NCBI GenBank assembly: GCA_019649035.1
Contig: BMAT01004020.1
Span: forward strand, 132,675 to 161,699
Source: Elysia marginata
Lineage: Eukaryota > Mollusca > Gastropoda > Plakobranchidae
Direction of reading: 5' to 3'
DNA length: 29,025 bases
Part shown: piece after piece, positions 1 to 11,906 of the stretch
How the letters are laid out: each line of letters begins with the position of its first letter
How positions within the stretch are numbered: position 1 is the stretch's first letter
Notes under the pieces: model-generated
What the model was told of the DNA's origin: nothing
Seen by the model: the letters and a program-made list of their open reading frames with translations, nothing else
The model's database searches: none
Translations under genes and position numbers: made by a program

Positions 1-235
1 GGTGCTTTGTTTTGTAGAACTTTGTGACAAAGTACAACTAATTTAAATGTAATCCTAGCATCTACAGGAAGCCAATGTAGATGGACAAGAAGCGGTGTTA
101 CATGCTCTCTTTTGTTCTTTTTTAGGATCATCCTAGCAGCATTATTCTGAAATCTCTGAAGTCTCTGAATAGATTTTGGGGGTAAATTAGCTAGTAAAGA
201 ATTACAATAATCAAGCCTTGAAAAGATAAAAGCTG
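1..235 (-). mobile_element. LINE (non-LTR retrotransposon) fragment, C-terminal end of reverse transcriptase
   Basis: Read on the minus strand, one frame is open from about 235 down to the window edge. It contains SRLDYCNSLLANLP, then LQRFQNNAARM, then HVTPLLVHLHWLPV and a following RITFKL. This run of motifs is the familiar C-terminal part of the reverse-transcriptase ORF in CR1/Jockey/Rex-like LINEs. The 5' side is cut off at the trinucleotide microsatellite near 290, where the frame loses similarity, and the rest continues beyond position 1. It is a truncated, presumably dead copy lying in or upstream of a dual oxidase intron. The exact clade cannot be told from about 75 residues. Confidence 0.75.
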
Positions 236-293
236 ACACAAGACACATCAAGGATGTTTTACCTAGAAAAGATGACTTTTTTCCAATCTTGAA

Positions 294-340
<47 letters not shown>

Positions 341-387
341 GACTGCTGCTGCTGCTACTACTACTGCTGTTGCTGCTGCAATACTAT

Positions 388-445
<58 letters not shown>

Positions 446-463
446 ACTACTACTACTACTACT
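294..463. repeat. Compound trinucleotide microsatellite (ACT)n/(CTG)n
   Basis: The tract runs ACT repeats, then CTG/CTA mixtures, then ACT, then CTG, then ACT again, for about 170 bases with a few interruptions. It produces long artificial Ser, Val, Leu and Tyr reading frames on both strands, which are not genes. It abuts the truncated LINE copy on its left. Confidence 0.95.
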
Positions 464-682
464 TTCTAAAAACAAAAATTCCGTGATTGTGAGAAACCAG
501 AATGTCGAAACTCGCGAAAATTGACTTAGTGGTACCCCACAGGGTGCACAATGAAAGGTAGCTAAATGTTAGCATGAAAGTTTTTATTTTGACAAAATGC
601 CACGGTTATTTAAAAAATTATCATCATCGTGCGTTAGGAATACCCCAAGCAATGTTTTCCAATTGATGAAGTCTTCTTTCGA

Positions 683-1180
683 ATGAATGTAAACAGAACG
701 ACGGGTTTTAGATTCAAAGGACGTTTACACCTGACGAATACGTTGAGAGATCAGCCACATTCTGAAAGGGCTAGGGACACAGCCAATATACAGTCACCTT
801 GTTGGAAATCATGTGAACGGCGGGTTTCTCTCAGCTTCTGCTTCATCACGACATACAAGAGGATCGAACAACCGATGTCTCAATGCCAGTACGGTACAGG
901 GAGAAGACGTTTAATATCTGCCTCATGGTAACTAGCTCAACACTGACAGCGTGTTGCGGGCTCAGGAACAAGCTGCTTGGGATCGCATGTCACACAGTTG
1001 TTTTCTGTGACGTAACCAGATTCTGCTTTGAACATTCTGATAACCGTATACCAATGGGGAGAGGAATTGGTGGAAGATACCAAGACGCTTATATTAGGGA
1101 ACTGACAGATGAGTTGAGGTAGATTTGATAATGTGGGGTGCTATCACCTTCATAGGTAGGATTGGGCCAGTGTTTTTTTT
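683..1180 (+). mobile_element. Decayed Tc1/mariner-type transposase (DDE) fossil
   Basis: The frame from 883 to 1122 reads VVFCDVTRFCFEHSDNRI, then GRYQDAYIREL. After a stop and a short shift, MWGAITFIGRIGPVF follows at about 1130-1175. In Tc1/mariner transposases the second catalytic Asp lies in a [FS]-x-D-E-S-R-F block. It is followed by a D-x-R-x-x-[VW] stretch and then by a V-x-[VM]-W-G-[GA]-I block. All three occur here in the right order and spacing. Here the catalytic block is CDVTRF, and stops break the frame. The 683-931 stretch probably covers the degraded helix-turn-helix and linker half, with weaker support. No terminal inverted repeats were located. It is a dead copy, not a host gene. 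Confidence 0.68.
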
Positions 1181-1378
1181 TCCCAAAACCAATTATTTGT
1201 TTATTTATTTATAAGTTATGTAATGACTATATCTTGAACATTCGATGTTGCATTTCTAATTTTGAAAACAAAATCAGTATTAGAAGCAATTCGGTTTTAG
1301 TCTCTAAGGGCGATATTACTTGAATTTAAAGTCTAAAATTATAATTAAAACCTCTTCACGGTTCTGTTTATCACCCAG

Positions 1379-2022
1379 ATTGTATAGCGTGGAGGAGATA
1401 AAAGAGATAAACGCTACGACATTTTTTGATGTTCTCAATCAAGTCACCGGCTTTTATAATAGGTTTATTATGAGATCCATCCAGCCAGTGAATGTATTTG
1501 TTTGCCGTGAGTAACTTTTCGATGTCGTGAACTCCATTTTAATTATACTTTTTGTTGAGAACTGTTCGTTTAACCCTCAGAGGGCCAACTATGGGAAAAT
1601 CGAAATATTTTTCTGATAACAATACATTTGTTTAAAAACTTTTTTCTCTGTAAACTTTTTTATTCTTATTATGAAGTTTGATTTCCTACTGAAAAATATG
1701 GTTAAACTTCATCATGAGGCATAGAAAAGCTTTTTTTTTTTTTTTTTCAAAAATTAGACAAAGTCTTGACATTTCTATCAAATTGTCCAAAACGGTTGGC
1801 CCTCAGAGAGTTAAGCTAGATTTTCATATTCAAGTTTTTTTTTCTTATTGCAATCTTTATGATATCCTTAAATATATGCATATGTTTTCAATCTCTATGG
1901 TTTTTATATGTACAAAAATAGTGCTTTTGTTTTTTTCCTAGCTTTTCAAATATTTTGTTGAATTCCTCTCTCAGGCCTAGCAAATCGACGCACGACAAGA
2001 AAGGAACTTTGAGAGAGAGGGG

Positions 2023-2054
<32 letters not shown>

Positions 2055-3211
2055 AAAAGAGATAGGGGGAGAGAGAGAGACTAGCATCCTTTGAAAGTCC
2101 AAAGACTTGTTTAGACCCAGTTTTCTCTTTTTATTACAATAAAACCCTTCATCAGCGATATCTTTGCCATTATTTTCCTTACCTATTCTATGCCTTATTT
2201 GAAAGCATGTGTTTTTTCAGCGTTTGCAATATTGTAACTCTTATACTACTGTTACTTTAGCGGCAATGTTTACTACTCCTATACGACAGTTACTATAGCG
2301 GTAATGTTTACTACTCCTATACTATAGTAACTATAGCGGCAATGTTTACTACACTTATACTACTGTTACTTCAGCGGCAATGTTTCCTACTCTTACACTA
2401 CTGTTACTGAAGCGGCAATGTTTACTACTCTTATACTACTGTATAATGTAGAGTCAGTCATAATTTAACAAATTGGTTCAACACTTCAGGTGACTCGAGA
2501 TACCCTGACTGCAGATGCGTAGATCCCGATTTCGAACCTGTTTCTCCTACCGCAAGACAGGCAGGAACTCGAGAAAAGTGTGTGCCTCTCAAACACTATG
2601 ATTACTTTACTGGTAGTGAATTCTCTTTCGTCGTCACAATATGGATAGTCATTCTTGCATTACCAGGTAACCATAAAGTACAATATCTCGAAGAAATTTT
2701 ATTTATTGTTAATGACGTATTTTTAACAGCATTTTGGGAACATAAGTTTGAGACATGTCCAGATCAGCCATGATCAGCTATTTTCAGTTCTGTAGCTATT
2801 TTCAGTTTTGTGTTTCTGGGAACATTTGTGTTTCTGTTTCTCTTTGTACTTTAAAGTAAAGGTGAAAGGTGTATAATAATTCAGTACTGCGAAAGAGTTT
2901 TCTTATTGTTGGTTCAAAAGCACGAAACCTCTACTCACGAAGTACATTAATCGAGCCCTATGACTTGCATGTTTATTTGTGATATGTGATACATTTTAAA
3001 TTAACATCTCAACACAAAAGTATGATTTATAAATGAATTCTATGTACTATAAAAGGTGTTTTAATACTTTCTCTACCATGTTTTATACTCTGTTTCCCCT
3101 TTATAGTGACTGTGGGAATTATGTGGGTCTTAGTCTCTCTTAGACACTTGGACCTTAAAACCAAAATCAGCAGTCAAACTCCGCTTCCCGCTGGCCCAAA
3201 CGAATTTTACG
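1379..3211 (+). CDS. DUOX: DUOX exons 1-3 of the window: end of peroxidase-like domain, linker, first membrane helix
   Basis: Exon 1379-1506 encodes [19 protein letters not shown] and ends [10 protein letters not shown], which matches the tail of the DUOX peroxidase-homology domain (an I-E-E-I-x-N-T-T-L-x-D-V-L type block followed by L-Q-P-x-V-F). Exon 2490-2666 carries a Cys-rich stretch ([12 protein letters not shown]), then [13 protein letters not shown], the conserved lead into TM1, then the helix [12 protein letters not shown]. Exon 3107-3211 completes the helix ([12 protein letters not shown]). The junction codons are C+GT and G+TG. The first base, 1379, completes a codon started in an exon outside the window. 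Confidence 0.92.
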
Positions 3212-6200
3212 GTTAGTGAACCTTTGGTCACCTGAACTTTTTTTTCTCTATTTAGAATCTGAGCAGACTTTTCACGCAATTGAAGAGTAAAACGTTAGAA
3301 TTGAAAAGCATGGGAAACGAAAATCTTATCATTGTCAACATAATTAATTTTTCATCCTATATTTGAGAAAAGATTTTACATTGTCATGGAGATATTCAAT
3401 ACTAATATTGTTTAGTTTAGCTTATCTTGCTTGGCTCATTTAACTCATAAAGAAGCTTTCACCCAGTAGGCCTACGAAGTGGGCTATACACGTAGCAATA
3501 AACTTAAGAAATTGTTTTCCCTTTTCCGTCCTTAACTTTGCAGGAGGAAACGTTAATTTAAGAAATTAATTTCACCATTGTGAAATAGAATAGGTGTAAA
3601 AATTAATATTTAAATAGTGACAAAAGGTCGGCTTATCTAAGCTGAATATTTCACAATCTAACGCTTTGCGACATTTTATTAATACTATAATATGGAGACG
3701 TGGAAATCTCAAAACCGAACTAATTTTTCTCATCTAAATTTCTGTGTAGCAACTGAATGGGTTGGCCGCAACGCCTACGGTTTGCTCAACAACAGAGCAG
3801 TGAAAATCGTTATGGATGACCAGAGAAGGAAGGTGAAGGTCGTGACCTTGCAAGGTCTAGTGGCCCGTATGCTTGACCTCAGGTGCAGAACAAATGAAAA
3901 GAATGATAAGCACATTGCCCAGGTAACCCTGTCATGTGACAAAGGTTACAAGATGCTGCTACTTGCCGTACCTGGAGAAGTTGATCTGGTAAGCTGTGAT
4001 GCTATAAAAACGACCCTCTAGTATACAAGCTCGTTAGATTGGAAAGAAGGGGGCGTTACTGTAACGATATAGATGGAAACAATTGACATAAAAATTAAAC
4101 CCCCCAGGTGTCTAGGTGCCTAGGTTTGTAGGCAAAGAGAAAGAGCTCAAGTTATTCGTGATGGAACATATTACAAACTAAAAATTTGCATCACATTCAA
4201 ATATGACCGATAACAATTCTTTATGTCAAAATGCTCTAACATATACTAGCTATATTTTACTTTTTTCTCTCCTCAGTTTATGACTCGTCAAGGAGGGATT
4301 AAACCCAACACTTTTATTTATTATTTTTGAGAAGTCACAGCTGCTTGTTTATATAACAAGAGATAAGCTTCTATGTAAATGCCCCTTAAACCAATACTGC
4401 TTTTTTTTCGGCATTTTTTCAGATTCTCTACTTTGCAACCATGCATGAGCGGGACATTGCCCTAGACAGGATGAAGAACTTCTTTGAATCAAAAGATTGG
4501 GAAATTTGTGAAAGTAAGTTTGTAATAAAATAAAAGCACATCAAGTGTAATTTTCTTTTATAAATGGCCGTCTGAGACGATATACTGAAAGAACAAAAGA
4601 AAAAAAATACTTTGTCTTTTTATCACAGATGTACCAAAAGCAGAGAATGTGTTGTGGAAGGAAGCAAGGACAATTGACATGAGAAAACAAGTGCTGGCAA
4701 AGTTTTTCCAAAGGGTTGTTTCCGATGTGAGTAAAATCATATACGTAATTAATGTATTTAAAATATAACCATCTTTCTTAGTGCAGACTTTTTTCCTATA
4801 AAATTTCGATTAAAATGATAACAACTGATTTTTAAAACTGTTACGGTTTTTACTGCATGCACATAAAGATATGTTGTTTATGACCGATGTCTTAAGCAAA
4901 TAGTAATAAGGATTGCCACTAGGCACTATCTTTGTCAGTCTTTACAACACTCAATATCAATCTGGGTTCCAGCAAGAGGAGATTAGTATACAAACGATCG
5001 CCTATTCCTCGACGTTCCTAGGTGTCTGGAAAGTCCACTGACAAGGATGATGACAATCTTACTGAGCTGGAACAAGACGCTTTAAACACCAAGCTGACAC
5101 GCACCGAGTTTGCTGACGCCCTAGGTCTCCAGCCGCACTCTCTATTCGTGAGAAATATGTTTCTGCTGGTCGATTCTACAGGGGACGGTTTCGTGTCTTT
5201 TGATGAGTTTAAAGCTTACTTCGGCATTCTTTGTTCAGGTATAAGCCTTGATGCGTATTATTTCTGTCTATGAACAAGATAAAAAATTATTGTTCCCTGT
5301 ACAGAGAAATTATAAAAATTACTAAGCGTAAATTGAATGAAGAGAATTCTAAATGCTTTAGATCGCAAATACAAATAAGTTAAAAGCAACGAACTGTGAC
5401 TTGTAGAGGAAATCTACTTTTTTAGATGCAAAGTGGAAAACAATTTATAATCTGAACCCGAGTCTTGTAAATTAAAATAACTTATCTAGGAAAAAGTCGA
5501 CGAAAACGGATAAAAAATGTTGCCTTTAAAGACGATATCATTGTTTTATGTTTTGCTTTTTTCTGTCCTACCAAAACTCTATTTTTCAAAGGTAACGCTG
5601 ACATGAAGGCAGAGATGTTCTTCAAAATGTTTGACACCAGCCGCTCGGGACGACTGAACAGAGAGAATTACAAGAAAATGATCAAGTAACCTGATTCCAA
5701 CCATACTGATTTTAAGAGAGTCGAGAAAACAATGGTTGTTTGCTTTCATTTAAGCTGTTTTAAAATTGATACATTCTGTACATAGATTTTACAAAATCCT
5801 GATGACTAGCCTAACAATTATATACTTTTTTCTGTAAAATTTAGCCGAAGCATAGTTTCAAATATCGGGCTATTTAAAAAACCATCTAAGAATGTTTCTG
5901 GGAGACAGAAAAAGTAAGTAATAAACGTGAGGAAAATGATAAGTTTCAATCCTAGAGCTTCTGACCCACATCCTCCATTGAAATGATTCTTCTGAGGTTA
6001 TAACTCCCTCACGCATCTGTTTTGTGTTTCAAGCGATCTAGTTTTACCTTTTCTCCAGATCTCTTGTAGAATTGAACGACTCCGAAGATGGAAACAATGT
6101 AGACATCAACTCGATAGTTGACCGCATATTTCAGCAGATGGGCAAAGGACAAAAAGGTTATCTTACAATGAACGAGTTTAAAAGCATCATGTTCTCTGAC

Positions 6201-9200
6201 ACAGCAGACCTGTGGCAGTCGGCCACTTTGAATCTCGATGGTGAGTGACCGTCGGTGGTGGTAAAAAAAATTGAACGACTGAATTTACTTTGACAATTTA
6301 CTTTTTGAATTTACTTTTTTTTTTACAAAATAAAGCTTTTGTTTACCGGCATATAAGCTTTCTTTGTTTGTTGTTGTTGACACTAAAATGAGATGTTTAA
6401 TAAAAATCTTTATTTAGGATATGATTAGACTTATGAATCTAAAGAGTATCTTCAAACGTTAAATGCACTAATCTCATTTGATGAAAAAAAACGTTATTTT
6501 AGGCCGGTTAATATCAAAGATGCGTTGGCTTTACTTAAAATATGCACAAAAACGTGATGTGAACATTATTGTTTATTTGTATTCTTGCAGTCACAACCGC
6601 CATTCCAAGACCTGTGGCGCGAGCACGATCGGTAAACCATCGGGCTCAGTCATTTGTAGCAAGATATAGCAGGAAAACCAGGTGAAGTTTCCCATTCCTA
6701 AGTCTTTCTCTCTAACATTCTCCCACTCTTTCTGTTCCCATCTTTCTATCGACCTCCCTCCTCCATTTTCCTTCTTACACAAACAAACGCACTCTATTCA
6801 ATCTTCCTTGTTCTTCATTTTTGTATCCGTAGTTTCCCCTTACACCTATTTCGTTTTATTTGTCTTATTCTTATTCTTATAATTCAATTAATCTGTTCGA
6901 GCAATTCAAATGTAACCGGAGCAAGACTTTTTATTTATTTTTTTCAACATATACTATGTACTACAGCGGTAAATGATCGGGTTACATTCACTTGTTTAAT
7001 TGCAATAGTTGTTCTGTCGCGCAAGCATCGTTACATAACTGTAGGTCCTTCCATATTATGCTGGTACATTTCTGACGTTCGCCGCCACACCACTTTTACA
7101 CCACCAGCCATAGCTAAATCAAATGTGCAAAAAAATGATAAGTGAGTAACATTTTCATCGGCTTATATTTCTCCTAGGGGTTTTATCTTCTCCAAAAACA
7201 TTAGAGCTGGTACATGCCCTCTAAATATCGCTGTGATCTGTTCAATGGTAATTCACATATGGCCGTCAGCCTTCACATCACGATGACTGCAATGACACAC
7301 AAAACTGTCCTATCCCCAGGATGAACCGCGCGCAGAGTATGGTGTCTATTCCACAAGTGGAGGTCCCTGCCCAGTCGACCAGTCCGCCCAGTACACGCTA
7401 TGGCCTGCTGCTTCAGAGGACTGCACGATATGTCGACAACCACAGAAGGGCTATCTTCTGGGTAGCTCTCTACACACTAGTCACCGCAGGCATCTTCATA
7501 GAGAGAGCACACTGTGAGCAAAGGCTTGTTAATTTTTTAGAATAAAATTTCAGTTCATTTTATAATTTGTTGAACCGTGTTCACAAAAAGAGATCCCGTT
7601 TTACTGCTCATGCCTAAAAATTTTTGCGTGATTGATATTGAAGACATAAACTCTCTCGAGGAAAAGAAATTTTAAGCTAATTGGACAGCAACTTCTGCTG
7701 ATGGGGCAAGTGGCGTTTGGCATACTCTTCTTGGTGTAATGACAAGAAGAAGAAGAAGAAGAAGAAGAAGAAGAAGAAGAAGAAGAAGAAGAAGAAGAAG
7801 AAGAAGAAGAAGAAGAAGAAGAAGAAGAAGAAGGAAAGGAAGAAGAGGAGGAGGAGGAGGGTGTACATACAGGCGAATAGGAGAATGAAGAAATAAAGAT
7901 CACGATTAAGATAGGAGAAGGCCCCGGAGAGGGGAGATAAAAGTGAGTTGAAATCAAAAGTGGAAAAATAATCAGAGATAAAATAATGTACATGAATGTA
8001 ACAGCGGTTTAAATTGTAGTCACCCTGATAATTTTCTAGACTATTCTCTAGAACGTGAGCACGCCGGCCTGCGGCGCATCGCTGGTTTTGGTGTGAGCGT
8101 GACTCGTGGTGCTGCCAGTGCTCAGATGTTTACCTTCGCGAGTTTGCTGCTCACTATGTGCAGGAACACTCTGACATTCCACAGGTGAGAATCAGAGATA
8201 AAAGTCCCAACATTTTGTTTGTTTTTGCAACCATTCACAGTGTATGAATCTTTCTGTTAGTGATAATTTGTTGAATTCTTGTCAAGAATCTCTAATATAA
8301 TCTTTTGTTTTACGTTCCACTTTCAAAAAGCACGTCTAATGAGCTTGTTTGTTTCTTCTGTCAAATGCAAACATAGAAACCATTTTCAAAAAGTCATTCG
8401 ATAGTACCTGACAATATTTTAATTTGTTTTTGTCCTTTAATTACCCAAGAAGAAATCGGTCATTCTAATACGCAGTCTTACCATTAAGCGATATAATTTG
8501 CAAGTATTTACAAAAATAAGTGTTTTTCTCTTTGAGATATCTTAAACAGCATTACTTGTCTGATTCCCACACTTGAACGAGGTACGAGGCATATTTCACA
8601 CCTAAGTCTGTCTGCCCTGTAAAAACATGAAATTTAGCACAAAAAGGCGTCAAACCTTTTGGAAAGCTAAAAACAAAAGGAACCCTAATTGTGGATCCTT
8701 TTAGGATTGCCTCGATCTAAACAACCTATTGTAAAAACAACAGCTGAAAAAATGGACAGTTTGGTTTATAATGTCCCTAGATAAGTAGAGGGGTGCACAC
8801 AACACGGATTTTAATAAAAAAAAGTAAGTATTTCAAGAAATATTTATGAAATCGGCCCAAATTAGGAGAATAGCATGCGAAAAAGATCTTACTCTCTTGA
8901 AAATCATGGCCTTCTGTCATTCGGCTTTCCGGTTAAGATATGTGAGAAATTTTGTTTCAGGTTACAATAGCCCGAGACTGTCGACCATCCGCTCTAGATC
9001 TAAGTTTGAAATCTACCACTTTCATTACGATATTGGGTGACTGACATGTTCCATTCAGGTATAAGTTTACGCCAAAACTCAGTAGATTTACTTTTAAAAC
9101 ATTGTACATTAGAGATTTTTAAGGTTTCTTTTTTTTAAATATCTTAACAGGTTGCAAAATCTAGCTAGACTTGGATCAAGTAGGGAATGTTAAAATGTAA

Positions 9201-11338
9201 GTAGAGTAAAAAGAGCAAGGGCCATACCCAGATTCGGTAGGTGAAGATTAGGACAGTGCAGCGGATTTTAGTTCTTTTCTTTATTTTCGTTGCGCAATCT
9301 TTGGTGGCTGATGAAATAGGGAGTGCCCTCAAGTAGGCCTAGACCTTATGTTGCAAAGGTGTCAAAAACTAAAAATACCAAAGTCGGTTTCTGCTGTGTT
9401 CAATAAAATAATAATAATAATAATAATAATAATAGTAACAATAATAGTAATAATAATAATAAAAATGGAACTTAAGCCTGTTTACTTGCCAAGATAGATT
9501 TAAACAAATATCCTACAGATGGGAATAATCGAGACCATCTTAGTATCCTGAAAGATACACTTACTGGTTTCTGCTCACCAAAACACTGTAGAGCTCTAGA
9601 TCTAGCACGATGTCACGTTAACTTGCCGTGTTAAAGATTAAGATTCAGATCTGATTCACATCTAATTCAGATCTAGATTTCAGCCTGTCCTTTACAGATC
9701 TCACGGCCACGTAAACCGATTCAGCTGTTATAGATCTAAATTTGTGATCCTGCAATAAGTCTAATTCAAGATGTTCCTGCAGTAGAAACTCATGACAAAT
9801 AACTAAAAAGAAAATAGGTTTAGATGGAGAGAGGCAGTTAGATAAACAAACATAATAGAAGACAGACGCGGTGGAAAAGGGTGAGGGTGAAAGTAATATT
9901 GGAAGTGAAATATAGTGAGCATAGAGTCTCTACACCAAAGAGGGGTAAAAGAGAACTCCAAATACACAGGAAGAAAAGTTGAAACTATAGAAGATAAGTT
10001 TGCGCTGAGAAAAAGACAACGCAATAGTTGATATAATAAATTCAATGCATGAGATAAAAGGAGGGGGAGCAACATTTGACCGCTCTGACTTTTGTATTGT
10101 TCGACTTGATTTGGTACCCAATAACTAACTGTTATTAAAAATTTGTAGCTCTATGCTGAATAGGTACAGAATGTCATCCATTTTTCTGAATCTTATAGAA
10201 GCATAACTGCCGACACACTCAACGCCCCATTAGCATTTTGGTAAAATGAACATCATACGTTCACACCAATCTAGTCATCAGCAGGATTTTTGTGCTGAAA
10301 ACGTTTCTTAAGTTCGTATTCCATTGATTGTTGACAGAGGAAAAACTTGTAAGCAGATTTCAAAGGAAACATCAATGTGCAGCATGTCTTTTATTGGCTG
10401 GTTTTGGCAGATGCAGAAATGCTTCACCAATGCTGGATGTTACGTTTAAAACAATAGATATTTAAGAGAATCTTTGCCAAATTTCTTCATCCTATGCCTT
10501 CTGATTAATGATTTATAGATTTGAGAAACGTATTTATGAAATAGACCTCGTGCTTTTGTTCTTCTCTTAATGTAAATTTGTTTTGCTCCAAGATAGGTCA
10601 ACTAAATCAGTAGATATCTCCATGGAAAATCAGGGCTGAATTTTACACTTTGGATTGTTTTAGTAATTTCGTGCCATTATTTGACGCATGTTTCTATTAT
10701 TTTGTGGTACATGTATTGCAAAGTTCTTCCAACAATGTCACTTTGAAAATTTATAGCCAAAGAGTAGAAAGCATAAACGTGATCTTTACAAAAAGTTGCT
10801 TTCCATGCAATACTAAAGTCTCTACCATTTTTTCTTCTGTCTATCAGGGAAACATTCCTAAACCGTTTCATACCTTTGGACAACATGCATGATATGCACA
10901 TTTATATTTCGGGACTTGCCATGTTTTTCACAGGTAAATTTTACTTTCTTCTTGATTCAATCATAGATTGTAACAAAAAAAGGTCTCTTTGCCAAGGGGT
11001 TGTGAGTGAGCACCAATAGTATTGGAGATAATTCCACTAGAGATCATGGTGTTCCGCTAACATCTCCCTTAGTTTCATTGTTTTTTAGGACAAATGAAAG
11101 CGTCAAAGGAACTGGCAACACTGTCAAATTCACTAACCGAAGGAACTCTTGCAAAAGGTTTTCTCTACTGATGATAATTATTTGAAATATTCAACAAAGT
11201 AAATATTAGAGTTGACTATCTGCTCAACTATTGCGTAAATTCTATTCTTTTGCATTTCCTCGACATTGTGTTTTTTTATTGAATCACTTATTTTACTTCA
11301 TCATTAGTGTGTGTGCTTAGTATTGCTGCGGTCTGTCT

Positions 11339-11383
<45 letters not shown>

Positions 11384-11838
11384 CCATCTCTCTCTCTATC
11401 TTTTTTAACTCTGTCCAGGACAATCAAAGTGCAGTGAAAACAATATGGGAGATATTGCTCTTTAATTGTCCCCGGCAGCACTCTGTCGTTGTTTATATCT
11501 TCCCTAAGCTATGCGGTGCCAGCGGTTTTGCTTTAACGGGTTATTCGATAGAGCTGACTTCGGGTGCATTTTATATTGTGGAGCATTTTGCTTGACTTAT
11601 AGAAGCTTTTGTGGCTTTTCTCCTTCATAACTATTTGCAGTAATGCATGTGATTGGCCATTTGATAAACTTCTACCACATCAGCACACAGGCGTCTTCTG
11701 ACCTGAACTGTTACTTTAGAGAGTATTTCCGACCGTAAGTATAGACAATACTTTTCATTACAGGCATTTGCTTTGTGGATAGATATACACTTATATAAAT
11801 GTTATATGTTTTTAATACCAAAAATTCTCCAAAACTCT

Positions 11839-11906
<68 letters not shown>

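Noticed and set aside
263..486. Ser/Val-rich and Leu/Tyr-rich open frames on both strands
   Set aside because: They are translations of the (ACT)n/(CTG)n microsatellite.
883..1122. Possible earlier DUOX exon, because RFCFEHSDN resembles the end of the peroxidase domain before the exon at 1379
   Set aside because: The possible donor gives the wrong phase for the exon at 1379, and the surrounding sequence fits a Tc1/mariner transposase much better.
7601..7993. Minus-strand 130-codon Ser-rich frame
   Set aside because: It comes from the GAA repeat and flanking intron, with no coding character.
8040..8050. Second AG (TTCTCTAG at about 8050) as acceptor for the DUOX exon
   Set aside because: Joining it to the previous exon creates a stop at the split codon. 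The AG at 8039 gives the conserved ERAHYY sequence.
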